A DNA stretch of 64,000 nucleotides, from assembly GCF_007995055.1 (NCBI RefSeq), contig NZ_VOQQ01000001.1:1843001-1907000 (forward strand), written 5' to 3'. Numbering within the stretch: position 1 is the first letter of the stretch; the number at the start of each line of letters is the position of its first letter. The translations under genes were made by a program, and so were the position numbers. The DNA is from Sphingosinicella ginsenosidimutans (GTDB taxonomy: Bacteria > Pseudomonadota > Alphaproteobacteria > Sphingomonadales > Sphingomonadaceae). Under the pieces are notes generated by a model. That model made no database searches and had not been told where the DNA came from. It saw only the letters and a program-made list of their open reading frames with translations. Positions 37,065 to 45,068 of this stretch are shown one piece after another.

Positions 37065-38219
37065 ATGTCCGAGCTTGGCCTCGATTTCGACCTTGGCGAG
37101 ATGGCCGATACGATCCGCGATTCGACGCGGCGCTTTGCGAGCGAGCGGATCGCGCCGCTCGCCGCGCGGATCGACGCGGAGGATTGGTTCCCGGTCGATC
37201 TGTGGCCGGAAATGGGCGCGCTCGGCCTGCACGGGATCACGGTCGCCGAGGAAGATGGCGGGCTTGGGCTCGGCTATCTGGAGCATGTCGTCGCGCAGGA
37301 GGAGGTGGCCCGCGCCTCGGCCTCGATCGGCCTCTCCTACGGCGCCCATTCGAACCTTTGCGTGAACCAGATCCGCCGCTGGGCGAATGCGGAGCAGAAG
37401 GCGCGCTACCTGCCCAAGCTCATTTCCGGCGAGCATGTCGGCAGCCTCGCCATGTCCGAGGCCGGGGCTGGATCGGACGTGGTCTCGATGAAGCTGAAGG
37501 CCGAGAAGAAGGGCGACCGCTATGTCCTCAACGGCACCAAGTTCTGGATCACCAACGCGGCCTATGCGGACACGCTCGTCGTCTATGCGAAGACCGGGGA
37601 GGGGAGCCGCGGCATCACGACCTTCCTGATCGAAAAGGGAATGAAGGGCTTCGCGATCGGCCAGAAGCTCGACAAGATGGGGATGCGCGGATCGCCGACC
37701 GCCGAGCTGATCTTCGACGATTGCGAGGTGCCGGAGGAGAATGTGATGGGGCCGCTGAACGGCGGCGTCGGCGTGCTGATGAGCGGCCTTGATTATGAGC
37801 GCACCGTGCTCGCCGGCATCCAGCTCGGCATCATGCAGGCCTGCCTCGACGTCGTCCTGCCCTATGTGCGCGAGCGCAGGCAGTTCGGCCAGCCGATCGG
37901 ATCGTTCCAGCTGATCCAGGCGAAAGTGGCCGACATGTATGTCGCGCTCAATTCGGCGCGGGCCTATGTCTATCAGGTGGCGCGCGCCTGCGATGCGGGG
38001 CGCACGACGCGCTTCGACGCGGCGGGCGCGATCCTCTACGCGAGCGAAAACGCCTTCCGCGTCGCCGGCGAGGCGGTGCAGGCGCTCGGCGGCGCCGGCT
38101 ATACCAAGGACTGGCCGGTGGAACGCTACCTCCGCGACGCGAAGCTGCTCGACATCGGCGCCGGGACCAACGAGATCCGGCGGATGCTGATCGGTCGGGA
38201 GCTGATCGGGGCCGGGTAA
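37065..38219 (+). CDS. ivd: Isovaleryl-CoA dehydrogenase
   Basis: A 384-residue acyl-CoA dehydrogenase. FAD/substrate motifs are [38 protein letters not shown], and the C-terminus is [41 protein letters not shown]. The IVD-type features [13 protein letters not shown] and the catalytic glutamate in [12 protein letters not shown] support isovaleryl-CoA as substrate, the first oxidation after leucine transamination. It passes electrons to ETF. AGGGAG precedes ATG 37065; an overlapping ATG at 37061 is in another frame. Confidence 0.9.
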   Translation: MSELGLDFDLGEMADTIRDSTRRFASERIAPLAARIDAEDWFPVDLWPEMGALGLHGITVAEEDGGLGLGYLEHVVAQEEVARASASIGLSYGAHSNLCVNQIRRWANAEQKARYLPKLISGEHVGSLAMSEAGAGSDVVSMKLKAEKKGDRYVLNGTKFWITNAAYADTLVVYAKTGEGSRGITTFLIEKGMKGFAIGQKLDKMGMRGSPTAELIFDDCEVPEENVMGPLNGGVGVLMSGLDYERTVLAGIQLGIMQACLDVVLPYVRERRQFGQPIGSFQLIQAKVADMYVALNSARAYVYQVARACDAGRTTRFDAAGAILYASENAFRVAGEAVQALGGAGYTKDWPVERYLRDAKLLDIGAGTNEIRRMLIGRELIGAG

Positions 38220-38236
38220 GGCGAAGAGGGGGATAC

Positions 38237-38872
38237 ATGGCGAAGGGGCGGCGCGACGAGGTGGACCATCCGCTGGAGCGGATGATCTTCTTTTCCGATG
38301 CGGTGTTCGCGATCGCGATCACCTTGCTCGTCATCGAAATCCATGTGCCGCACCTGCCGCGCGGCGCGAGCAGCGCCCAATATGGCGAGGCGCTCGCCGA
38401 GTTGCTGCCGAGCTTCGCCGCCTTCGCGCTCAGTTTCTTCGTGATCGGCCGGTTCTGGATCGGCCATCACAACGCCTTCGCCCATGTCCGGCGCTACGAT
38501 CCAAAGCTGCTCTGGCCGAACCTCATTTTCCTGTTCGCGATCGCCTTCATGCCCTTCGCGACCGCCTTCCTCGGCGCCAATCTCGGCGGGCTGGTGCCGG
38601 CCCTGGTCTACAACCTGACGATGCTGGCGACGGCGCTGCTCAACCTGTGGGTCGTGCGGCGCGCGCTCGCCCATGCCGATCTCGGCGCGCTCGATCCGGC
38701 CGAGCTCTATGCGCTGCGCACCCGGCCGCAGAGCGTCGCCATGGGCGCGCTGATCGCCGTGCCGCTCGCCTTCCTGATCCCCGCCATCAGCCAGATCGGC
38801 CTGGCGACGATCCCGCTGTGGCAGCGCTTGTTCGATCGGCTCGGCCGGCGGGCTGCGCCGGCCGAGGCGTGA
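38237..38872 (+). CDS. TMEM175/DUF1211 family potassium channel-like protein
   Basis: A 211-residue protein with about six membrane helices, beginning with the family signature MIFFSDAVFAIAITLLVIEI (FSDxxFAIA). It continues SFAAFALSFFVIGRFWIGHHNAF. Bacterial TMEM175 proteins form tetrameric K+ leak channels. A GAGGGGG ribosome binding site is present. It starts 17 bp after ivd and may be cotranscribed with it. Confidence 0.88.
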   Translation: MAKGRRDEVDHPLERMIFFSDAVFAIAITLLVIEIHVPHLPRGASSAQYGEALAELLPSFAAFALSFFVIGRFWIGHHNAFAHVRRYDPKLLWPNLIFLFAIAFMPFATAFLGANLGGLVPALVYNLTMLATALLNLWVVRRALAHADLGALDPAELYALRTRPQSVAMGALIAVPLAFLIPAISQIGLATIPLWQRLFDRLGRRAAPAEA

Positions 38873-38917
38873 TCTCCGCCCGTTCGCGCGGGCGCCGCTT
38901 CGCCCGGCGGCTCCAGC

Positions 38918-40999
38918 CTACCAGACCCTGACCCGCTCCGTCGGCGCGAGATAGAGCGTCTGGCCCTGCCGGACGTTGAACGCCGGGTACCAGGCGTCGA
39001 GATTGCGCACCGTCAGCGCCCGATAGGCGTCGGGGGCGTGCTCGTTGGTGGCGATCTGGGCGCGCATCGCGGCTTCGCGCTGCTTGGCGCGGTGGGCCTG
39101 GGCATAAGCGAGGAAGAAGCGCTGATCGCCGGTGAGCCCGCCGATCACCGGCGCCGGCCGGCCGTTCAGCGAGGCATGATAGGCATCGAGCGCGGCGGCG
39201 AGCCCGGCGAGATCGGCGATATTCTCGCCGAGCGTATGCTCGCCGTTGAGGTGCACGCCGGGGAACGGCTCATAAGCGTCATATTGCCGCGCCAGCGCCT
39301 GCCCGGCGGCGGTGAAATGGGCGAGATCGGCCGGCGTCCACCAGTTGCGGTAGCGCCCGTCGGCATCGAATGTCGCCCCGAGATTGTCGAAGCTGTGGCT
39401 GATCTCGTGACCGATCACCGCGCCGATCGCGCCATAGTTGAACGCCGGATCGGCATTGGGATCGTAGAAAGGCGGGTTGAGGATCGCCGCCGGGAAATTG
39501 AGCGCGTTCTGCAAGGGCAGGTTCACCGCGTTCACCGTCTGCGGCGTCATCCACCATTCGTGGCGATCGACCGGCCGGCCGAGCTTCGCGAGCTGGTGGC
39601 GATATTCATAGTCCTGCGCGCGCCAGGCGTTGCCGAACGCATCGCCGGCACGGATTTCGAGGCCCGAATAATCGCGCCACGTTTCCGGATAGCCGACGCC
39701 GACGATCAGCGTCTGGAGCTTGCGGCGCGCCTCGGCGCGGGTTGCCGGCGCGAGCCAGTCCACCGCGAGCAGGCGCTGGTCGAAGGCGTGGACGATGCCC
39801 TGGACCATCGACTGGATGTCGCTCTTGGCCGAAGCGGGGAAATAACGCTGGGTGTAGATCTGGCCGACGGCATCGCCCAATGCGGCGCTGGTCGCGAGCA
39901 GGGCGCGGCGATCGCGCGGCCGCTGCTGCTGCTGGCCCGAAAGGGTCTGGCCGTAGAAGCCGAAGCGCAGATTATCGATCGCCGACGGCAGGACGGCGGC
40001 CATGCGGCTCGCGGTATGGAAGGCGAGCCAGTCCTTCCACGCGTCGATCGGCTGGCTCGCGACCAGCGCGGACAGGCGCGTGATCGGCTGCGGATGCCAG
40101 GCGACGAAATTCTGCTGGTTGCCAAGCCGGGCGGCGCCGAAGAAGGCGTCCCAATCGATGCCGGGGGCGCGCCGCGCGAAATCCGCCCGGCTCCAGTTTT
40201 GCACGCGGGCCGGATCCTGCGCCTCGCTCACCGGGGCCTGGCCCTGCGCGATCTTCATTTCCAGCTGGAAGATCCGCTCGGCGCGCATGTCGGGATCGCT
40301 CATCCCGAGCTGGCGCATCATCGCGGCGACATAGGCGCGATAGGCGGTGCGGATGCGCACCATGTCGGGATCGTTCGACAGATAATATTCGCGCTCCGGC
40401 ATGCCGAGCCCGCCCTGGAGCAGATACGGCACGGTCGTGTCGGGCGTCTCCAGCCCCTGGGTCACGAACAGGCCGAACAGGTTCTCGGTCCAGAAATTGG
40501 TCGCGTTCAGGGGATCGACGTCGGCGCGCATGTTGCCGCCGATCGCCGCCGACAGATCGTGGACGTTGCTGATCGCCGCGATGCGTTGCAGGATCGGCTG
40601 GAGCGGGGCGAGCCCGCGCCGGTCGATCGCGGCGGTGTCGCGATAGGCGGCGTAATAATCGGCGATCCGGCGCTGGTCGGTTCCGGCGGCGGGATTGCCC
40701 TGGCCGGCGCCGCCGATGATCTCGTTATTGCGCCGATCGACCTCTTCCTGGACGCCCTGGAACGATCCGATGCTGGTCCGGTCGGCCGGGATCTCGGTAT
40801 GCGCGCGCCAGCCGCCATTGGCGAACTCGTCGAAATTGTCGCCGGGCTGGACCGACCGGTTCATTCCGGCGACGTCGACGCCGATCTGGTCGTGCGTTCC
40901 CGCCGATGCAGCGGCCATGTTGTTCCCGCCGCCGGACACGGTGCAGGCGGTGGTGGCCAGAATGACGGCGGTGGTGGCGAGCAAGGCGAGCCGACGCAT
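38918..40999 (-). CDS. M13 family zinc metallopeptidase (neprilysin-like) lipoprotein
   Basis: A 693-residue exported endopeptidase. A lipoprotein signal (LATTAC) is followed by the M13 N-terminal domain (GDNFDEFANGGWRAHTEIPADR). The catalytic domain has HEXXH as IGHEISHSFDNLG, the third ligand in GENIADLAGL and the NAxY-type motif NAVNLPLQNALNFPA. It cleaves peptides in the periplasm. ATG 40999 (MRRLALLAT) is chosen because AAGAGG precedes it; ATGs at 41026 and 41020 would lengthen the signal. Confidence 0.93.
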   Translation of the reverse strand: MRRLALLATTAVILATTACTVSGGGNNMAAASAGTHDQIGVDVAGMNRSVQPGDNFDEFANGGWRAHTEIPADRTSIGSFQGVQEEVDRRNNEIIGGAGQGNPAAGTDQRRIADYYAAYRDTAAIDRRGLAPLQPILQRIAAISNVHDLSAAIGGNMRADVDPLNATNFWTENLFGLFVTQGLETPDTTVPYLLQGGLGMPEREYYLSNDPDMVRIRTAYRAYVAAMMRQLGMSDPDMRAERIFQLEMKIAQGQAPVSEAQDPARVQNWSRADFARRAPGIDWDAFFGAARLGNQQNFVAWHPQPITRLSALVASQPIDAWKDWLAFHTASRMAAVLPSAIDNLRFGFYGQTLSGQQQQRPRDRRALLATSAALGDAVGQIYTQRYFPASAKSDIQSMVQGIVHAFDQRLLAVDWLAPATRAEARRKLQTLIVGVGYPETWRDYSGLEIRAGDAFGNAWRAQDYEYRHQLAKLGRPVDRHEWWMTPQTVNAVNLPLQNALNFPAAILNPPFYDPNADPAFNYGAIGAVIGHEISHSFDNLGATFDADGRYRNWWTPADLAHFTAAGQALARQYDAYEPFPGVHLNGEHTLGENIADLAGLAAALDAYHASLNGRPAPVIGGLTGDQRFFLAYAQAHRAKQREAAMRAQIATNEHAPDAYRALTVRNLDAWYPAFNVRQGQTLYLAPTERVRVW

Positions 41000-41161
41000 G
41001 GGCATCCTCTTAACTGTCATGGTCATGTAGGACGGTCCTTAAGCCCTTCGCCGCGCCGCGCCTAGACTGTTCGACAGGCGGCCCGTTCCGTCGACCGGCG
41101 ACGCTTCCGATGGGGTCCAGGAGGATTCGAGAGGGCAGAGCCAGCTCGGATGGAGCCGATC

Positions 41162-42004
41162 TCAATTGCCCCGCGCCGCCAGGATGCGCCGTGCCTGGAT
41201 CAGGTGCGGGCGATCGATCATCTTGCCGTCGAGCGACAGCGCGCCCGCGCCGGGATTCGCCTCGAACGCGGCGACCACCGCCTCGGCATGGGCGATTTCG
41301 GCCTCGCCTGGCGTGAAGGCGGCGTTGATGACGGGCACCTGCGCCGGATGGATCGCCATCATTCCGGTGAAGCCGTCACGCCGGGCGCGCGCCGCATAGG
41401 CGGCGAGCCCGTCCAGGTCCCTGAAATCGGGATAGACCGTCTCGATCGGCGCCACGCCGGCGGCGGCCGCCCCGAACAGGGTGAGCGACCGCGCGATCTC
41501 GTAAGGCGGGGTGAAGCGGCCGTCCGCCTCGCGGCTGGTCGCCGCGCCGATCGCGGCGGGCAGGTCCTCCGCGCCCCAGGTCAGCGCCGCGAGCCGCTTC
41601 GCGCCGGCATAGGAGCCGAGGCCGAAGATCGCCGCGGGGGTTTCCGTCGCGATCGCCATGACCTGGGCGGTCGCATTGCCGCGCTCGGTCAGCCGCCGCA
41701 CCAGCGCATCGACGCTCGCCCCGCCCTCCGCCTTGGGCAGGACGATCCCGTCCGGCCGCCCGGCGAGGATCGCGTCCAGATCCTTTTCATTCTCCTCGCC
41801 GTCGAGCGGGTTGACGCGGACCCACAGCTTCGCCTCCGGATGCGCGGCGAGAAAGGCGGCGACGTGCCGCCGCGCCTCGGCCTTCGCCGCCGGCGCGACC
41901 GAATCCTCAAGATCGAGGATCAGCGCGTCCGCGCCGAGGCCGAGCGCCTTTTCCATCCGCTCCGGTCGGTCGCCGGGGACGAAGAGGAAGGAGCGCAGGT
42001 TCAC
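41162..42004 (-). CDS. CitE-like (HpcH/HpaI) CoA lyase
   Basis: A 280-residue TIM-barrel lyase of the citrate lyase beta / citramalyl-CoA / malyl-CoA lyase group. It opens LRSFLFVPGDRPERMEKALGLGADALILDLEDSV, with conserved RVNPLDGEEN, IVLPKAEG, WGAEDLPAAIGA and GFTGMMAIHPAQVPVIN. Members cleave 3-hydroxy-acid CoA esters. The GTG at 42004 overlaps the stop of the MaoC gene (GTGA), so hydratase and lyase are coupled. It is the last gene of the liuB-liuD-MaoC-CitE run. Confidence 0.9.
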   Translation of the reverse strand: MNLRSFLFVPGDRPERMEKALGLGADALILDLEDSVAPAAKAEARRHVAAFLAAHPEAKLWVRVNPLDGEENEKDLDAILAGRPDGIVLPKAEGGASVDALVRRLTERGNATAQVMAIATETPAAIFGLGSYAGAKRLAALTWGAEDLPAAIGAATSREADGRFTPPYEIARSLTLFGAAAAGVAPIETVYPDFRDLDGLAAYAARARRDGFTGMMAIHPAQVPVINAAFTPGEAEIAHAEAVVAAFEANPGAGALSLDGKMIDRPHLIQARRILAARGN

Positions 42005-42453
42005 CCCGGCCGCCTCTGCATCAGGGCCGTGCGCTCCATCACGCAGACGAGCTCGTCCTTCTGGTTGAACATGCGATGTTCGAAGGTGACGATCCCGGCA
42101 TCGGGCCGCGACTTCGAATCCTTGAGCGCGACCACCTCCGTTTCGGCGCGAAGCGTGTCGCCGATGAAGACCGGCTTTGGCATCCTGACCTTGTCGTAGC
42201 CGAGGTTCGCGACGAGCGTGCCCAATGTGGTGTCGCTGACCGAAAGCCCGACCAGCAGGGCGAAGGTGAACGTGCCGTTGACGACGATCCGCCCGAACTC
42301 GGTCCCTTCCGCATAGGTCTCGTCGAGATGGAGCGGCTGCGGATTGTGCGTGAGCGTGGAGATGAGGAGATTGTCGGTCTCCGTCACCGTGCGATGCGGC
42401 TGGTGACGAAGCGTGTCGCCAAGCGTCCATTGCTCATAATAACGGCCGGGCAT
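42001..42453 (-). CDS. MaoC-type acyl-CoA hydratase
   Basis: A 150-residue hotdog protein of the mesaconyl/itaconyl-CoA hydratase type: GRYYEQWTLGDTLRHQPHRTVTETDNLLISTLTHNPQPLHLDETYA carries the hydratase motif in variant form (THNPQPLHLD). FIGDTLRAETEV is typical of the family. ATG 42453 has GGGGGG 8 bases upstream. It pairs with the CitE-like lyase by a 4-bp overlap, suggesting sequential hydration and cleavage of one CoA ester. Confidence 0.87.
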   Translation of the reverse strand: MPGRYYEQWTLGDTLRHQPHRTVTETDNLLISTLTHNPQPLHLDETYAEGTEFGRIVVNGTFTFALLVGLSVSDTTLGTLVANLGYDKVRMPKPVFIGDTLRAETEVVALKDSKSRPDAGIVTFEHRMFNQKDELVCVMERTALMQRRPG

Positions 42454-42481
42454 CAGCACATCCCCCCTTTGCAACCAACCT

Positions 42482-42558
42482 CGCTCGTCCCGAGCGAAGT
42501 CGAGGGGCGTGTGTGATGACTCCGTGCCAGCGCCCCTCGACTACGCTCGGGACGAGCG
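42482..42558. repeat. 28-bp inverted repeat between liuD and the MaoC gene
   Basis: Left arm 42482-42509 and right arm 42531-42558 are complementary at 27 of 28 positions, with a 21-bp spacer. As RNA this would be a very stable hairpin. It lies between liuD (stop at 42569) and the MaoC start. It is the best copy of a family also seen at 36960-36974 and, degenerate, inside putA. Confidence 0.85.
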
Positions 42559-42568
42559 GAAGCTTTTG

Positions 42569-44488
42569 TCATTCCTCGTCCCCCTTCTCGATCCGCGCGA
42601 GCAGCGTCCCTTCGCTCACCTGCGCGCCGGCCGCGGCGTTCAGCTCCGCCACCATCCCGTCGAACGGTGCGACGAGGCTATGCTCCATCTTCATCGCCTC
42701 CAGCGTCAACAATTTCTGCCCCTTTGCGACGGCCTCGCCCGCCTTCACCTCCAGCGCAATGATCTTGCCCGGCATCGGAGAGATGATCGCGCCGTCGCCG
42801 GCGCCGCCGCCGGCGCCCGATTCGCCGGGACGATCAAGCGTGAAATAGCGGGTGATCCCGTGCTCCACCGTCAGCACGCCCTCGCCGCGCGTCCAGTGCC
42901 GAACGGCCGGATGATCGGTCCCGGCCTGGCCGATATGGACGTGCTCGCCATCGGTCATCCGCACCGCCAGATTGGATTCGGCATTGGCGCGGAAGCCGGC
43001 GATCCACGACCACGGTCCCGCGTCGATGCGCCCGGCATGGAGCATGTTCGGAATCCGATCGCCGCTCATTCCCGCGAGCGCCTGCGCCGCCGCGTCGAGC
43101 AGGTCCTGCGTCGGCGCCTCGGGCGCGATCAGCGCCTCGATCCGGTCGGGAATGAACCCGGTGTGGACGTCACCGCGCGCAAATTCCGGCTGGCTGGCGA
43201 GCCGGTAAAGGAAGCCCGCATTGTTGCGTAGCGGCCAGGTCGTCACCTGGTCGAGTTCGGCGAGCAGCGCCCCGCGCGCATCCTCGCGATCGTCGCCGCG
43301 CGCGATGATCTTGGCGATCATCGGATCGTAAAAGGGCGACACCTCGTCGCCGGCCGCAACACCGGTGTCGATGCGGACCCAGGACGTGCCCCTGACTCCC
43401 ATTTCGCGGATCGGCCCGGTGACGGGGAGGAAGCCCTTGGCGGGGTCCTCGGCATAAAGCCGCGCCTCCATCGCCCAGCCGTTTATGCCCAGTTCCGCCT
43501 GCGTCAGGGGGAGCGGCTCCCCGCTCGCCACCCGCAATTGCCATTCGACCAAATCCTGCCCGGTAATCTCCTCGGTCACCGGATGCTCGACCTGGAGGCG
43601 GGTGTTCATCTCCATGAACCAGATGCGATCCGCCCGAAGCCCCTCGGAGGCATCGGCGATGAACTCGATCGTCCCCGCGCCGACATAGTCCACCGCCTGC
43701 GCCGCCCGCACCGCCGCGCCGCACACCGCCGCGCGCGTCGCCTCGTCCATGCCCGGCGCCGGCGCCTCCTCGATCACCTTCTGGTGGCGGCGCTGGAGCG
43801 AGCAGTCGCGCTCGAACAGGTGGACGACATTGCCGTGCGTGTCGCCGAACACCTGCACCTCGATGTGGCGCGGGCGCTGGACATATTTCTCGATCAGCAC
43901 CCGATCGTCGCCGAAGGAGGAGGCCGCCTCGCGCTGGCACGACAGCAGGGCATCGGCGAAATCCGCGGCGGCATTCACCTGCCGCATCCCCTTGCCGCCG
44001 CCGCCGGCGACCGCCTTGATCAGCACCGGCCAGCCGATCGCCTCCGCCTCGGCCCGAAGCCGCTCCAGCGACTGGTCCTCCCCGAGATAGCCCGGCGTCA
44101 CCGGCACGCCGGCCGCGATCATCCGCGCCTTGGCCGCGTCCTTGAGGCCCATCGCCCGGATCGACTCCGGCCTCGGCCCGACCCAGACCAGCCCCGCATC
44201 GATCACATCTTGCGCGAAATCGGCATTTTCGGAGAGGAACCCATAGCCCGGATGGATCGCCTCCGCGCCCGTCGCCTTCGCCGCCGCGATGATCTTCTCG
44301 CCGACGAGATAGCTCTCCCGCGCCGGGCTCGGCCCGATATGTACCGCCTCGTCCGCCTGCCGCACATGCAGCGCCTTCGCGTCCGCGTCGGAATAAACGG
44401 CCACGGTCCTGATCCCGAGCTTCCGCGCGGTGCGGATGATCCGGCAGGCGATCTCGCCCCGGTTGGCGATGAGGAGGGAGCTCAGCAT
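42569..44488 (-). CDS. liuD: Methylcrotonyl-CoA carboxylase, biotin-carboxylase/BCCP subunit
   Basis: A 639-residue alpha subunit. A biotin carboxylase/ATP-grasp domain spans ~1-450 (SSLLIANRGEIACRIIRTARKLGI, KAVAGGGGKGMR, FMEMNTRLQVEHPVTE). It ends in a biotinyl domain with LTLEAMKMEHSLVAPFDG, the lysine of EAMKMEH carrying biotin. It carboxylates biotin for conversion of 3-methylcrotonyl-CoA to 3-methylglutaconyl-CoA in leucine catabolism; pairing with the LiuB-like subunit supports that over propionyl-CoA carboxylase. ATG 44488 gives MLSSLLIANRGE. Normally next to liuB, here separated by the repeat-bounded DUF559 gene. Confidence 0.92.
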   Translation of the reverse strand: MLSSLLIANRGEIACRIIRTARKLGIRTVAVYSDADAKALHVRQADEAVHIGPSPARESYLVGEKIIAAAKATGAEAIHPGYGFLSENADFAQDVIDAGLVWVGPRPESIRAMGLKDAAKARMIAAGVPVTPGYLGEDQSLERLRAEAEAIGWPVLIKAVAGGGGKGMRQVNAAADFADALLSCQREAASSFGDDRVLIEKYVQRPRHIEVQVFGDTHGNVVHLFERDCSLQRRHQKVIEEAPAPGMDEATRAAVCGAAVRAAQAVDYVGAGTIEFIADASEGLRADRIWFMEMNTRLQVEHPVTEEITGQDLVEWQLRVASGEPLPLTQAELGINGWAMEARLYAEDPAKGFLPVTGPIREMGVRGTSWVRIDTGVAAGDEVSPFYDPMIAKIIARGDDREDARGALLAELDQVTTWPLRNNAGFLYRLASQPEFARGDVHTGFIPDRIEALIAPEAPTQDLLDAAAQALAGMSGDRIPNMLHAGRIDAGPWSWIAGFRANAESNLAVRMTDGEHVHIGQAGTDHPAVRHWTRGEGVLTVEHGITRYFTLDRPGESGAGGGAGDGAIISPMPGKIIALEVKAGEAVAKGQKLLTLEAMKMEHSLVAPFDGMVAELNAAAGAQVSEGTLLARIEKGDEE

Positions 44489-44500
44489 CCGACGCTCCGG

Positions 44501-44556
44501 TTCCTCCCCGAGCTTGTCTCGGGGAGGGGGACCATGCGAAGCATGGTGGAGGGGCC
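44501..44556. repeat. Palindromic repeat, left border of the DUF559 unit
   Basis: The hairpin cctccccgag (44503-44512) / ctcggggagg (44518-44527) is followed by gggacc, a small inner palindrome (atgcgaagcat) and ggtggaggggcc (44545-44556). The last part holds GGAGGGG 8 bases before the DUF559 ATG. It is inverted relative to the copy at 44931-44990. Confidence 0.85.
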
Positions 44557-44562
44557 CGCGCC

Positions 44563-44994
44563 ATGCTGAAGAACATCGCGCCCACGGGATCGGCGAGAAC
44601 GGTGCGAAGGGCACGCCGCCTCCGACGCGACATGACCCTTCCCGAACTGCTGCTGTGGCGGGCGCTTCGAGCCCGGCCCGGCAATCTCAAATTCCGCCGT
44701 CAGCATCCCACCGGCCCCTTCATTCTCGACTTCTTCTGCAGCGACGCACGCCTTGCGATCGAGATCGACGGCGAGGCCCATTCGCGCGGCGACCGGCCCG
44801 AGCGCGATGAGCGGCGCGATGCCTGGTTGCGGACGAGCGCGATCGAGACGCTGCGGATCCCGGCGAGCGAGGTCCTCAACGATCCTGAGGCCATCACGAG
44901 ATACATATTCGCGCAAGCCATGGCCCGCCTGCCCCTCCACCACCCGGCTGCGCCGGGCGGTCCCCCTCCCCCAGACAAGCTGGGGGAGGACTGA
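44563..44994 (+). CDS. DUF559 (Vsr-like) endonuclease-fold protein bounded by repeats
   Basis: A 143-residue protein with a basic N-terminus (RTVRRARRLRRDMTLPELLLWRALR) and a PD-(D/E)xK-type core (FRRQHPTGPFILDFFCSDARLAIEIDGEAHS: Asp in FILDFF, Glu-x-Asp in IEIDG). This is the DUF559/Vsr-related nuclease fold. The family has no fixed function. It lies on the plus strand inside the minus-strand liuB-liuD operon. Its ribosome binding site lies in the left repeat, and its last ~20 residues (from about 123, Pro-rich, ending DKLGED) are encoded by the right repeat. It may be a mobile or selfish unit (inference). Confidence 0.85.
   Translation: MLKNIAPTGSARTVRRARRLRRDMTLPELLLWRALRARPGNLKFRRQHPTGPFILDFFCSDARLAIEIDGEAHSRGDRPERDERRDAWLRTSAIETLRIPASEVLNDPEAITRYIFAQAMARLPLHHPAAPGGPPPPDKLGED
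44931..44990. repeat. Palindromic repeat, right border of the DUF559 unit
   Basis: gcccctccacc followed by an inner palindrome and cctcccccag (44965-44974) / ctgggggagg (44980-44989). Its reverse complement aligns along its whole length with 44501-44556. It codes for the C-terminus of the DUF559 protein, whose TGA (44992-44994) comes immediately after it. Confidence 0.85.
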
Positions 44995-45068
44995 AGCAAA
45001 GCTCCTCCCGGCCGGCCCCGGCGGGGTGGCAGCGCGAATCACTGACGAACGGTGGGTCCTGCCCATCA

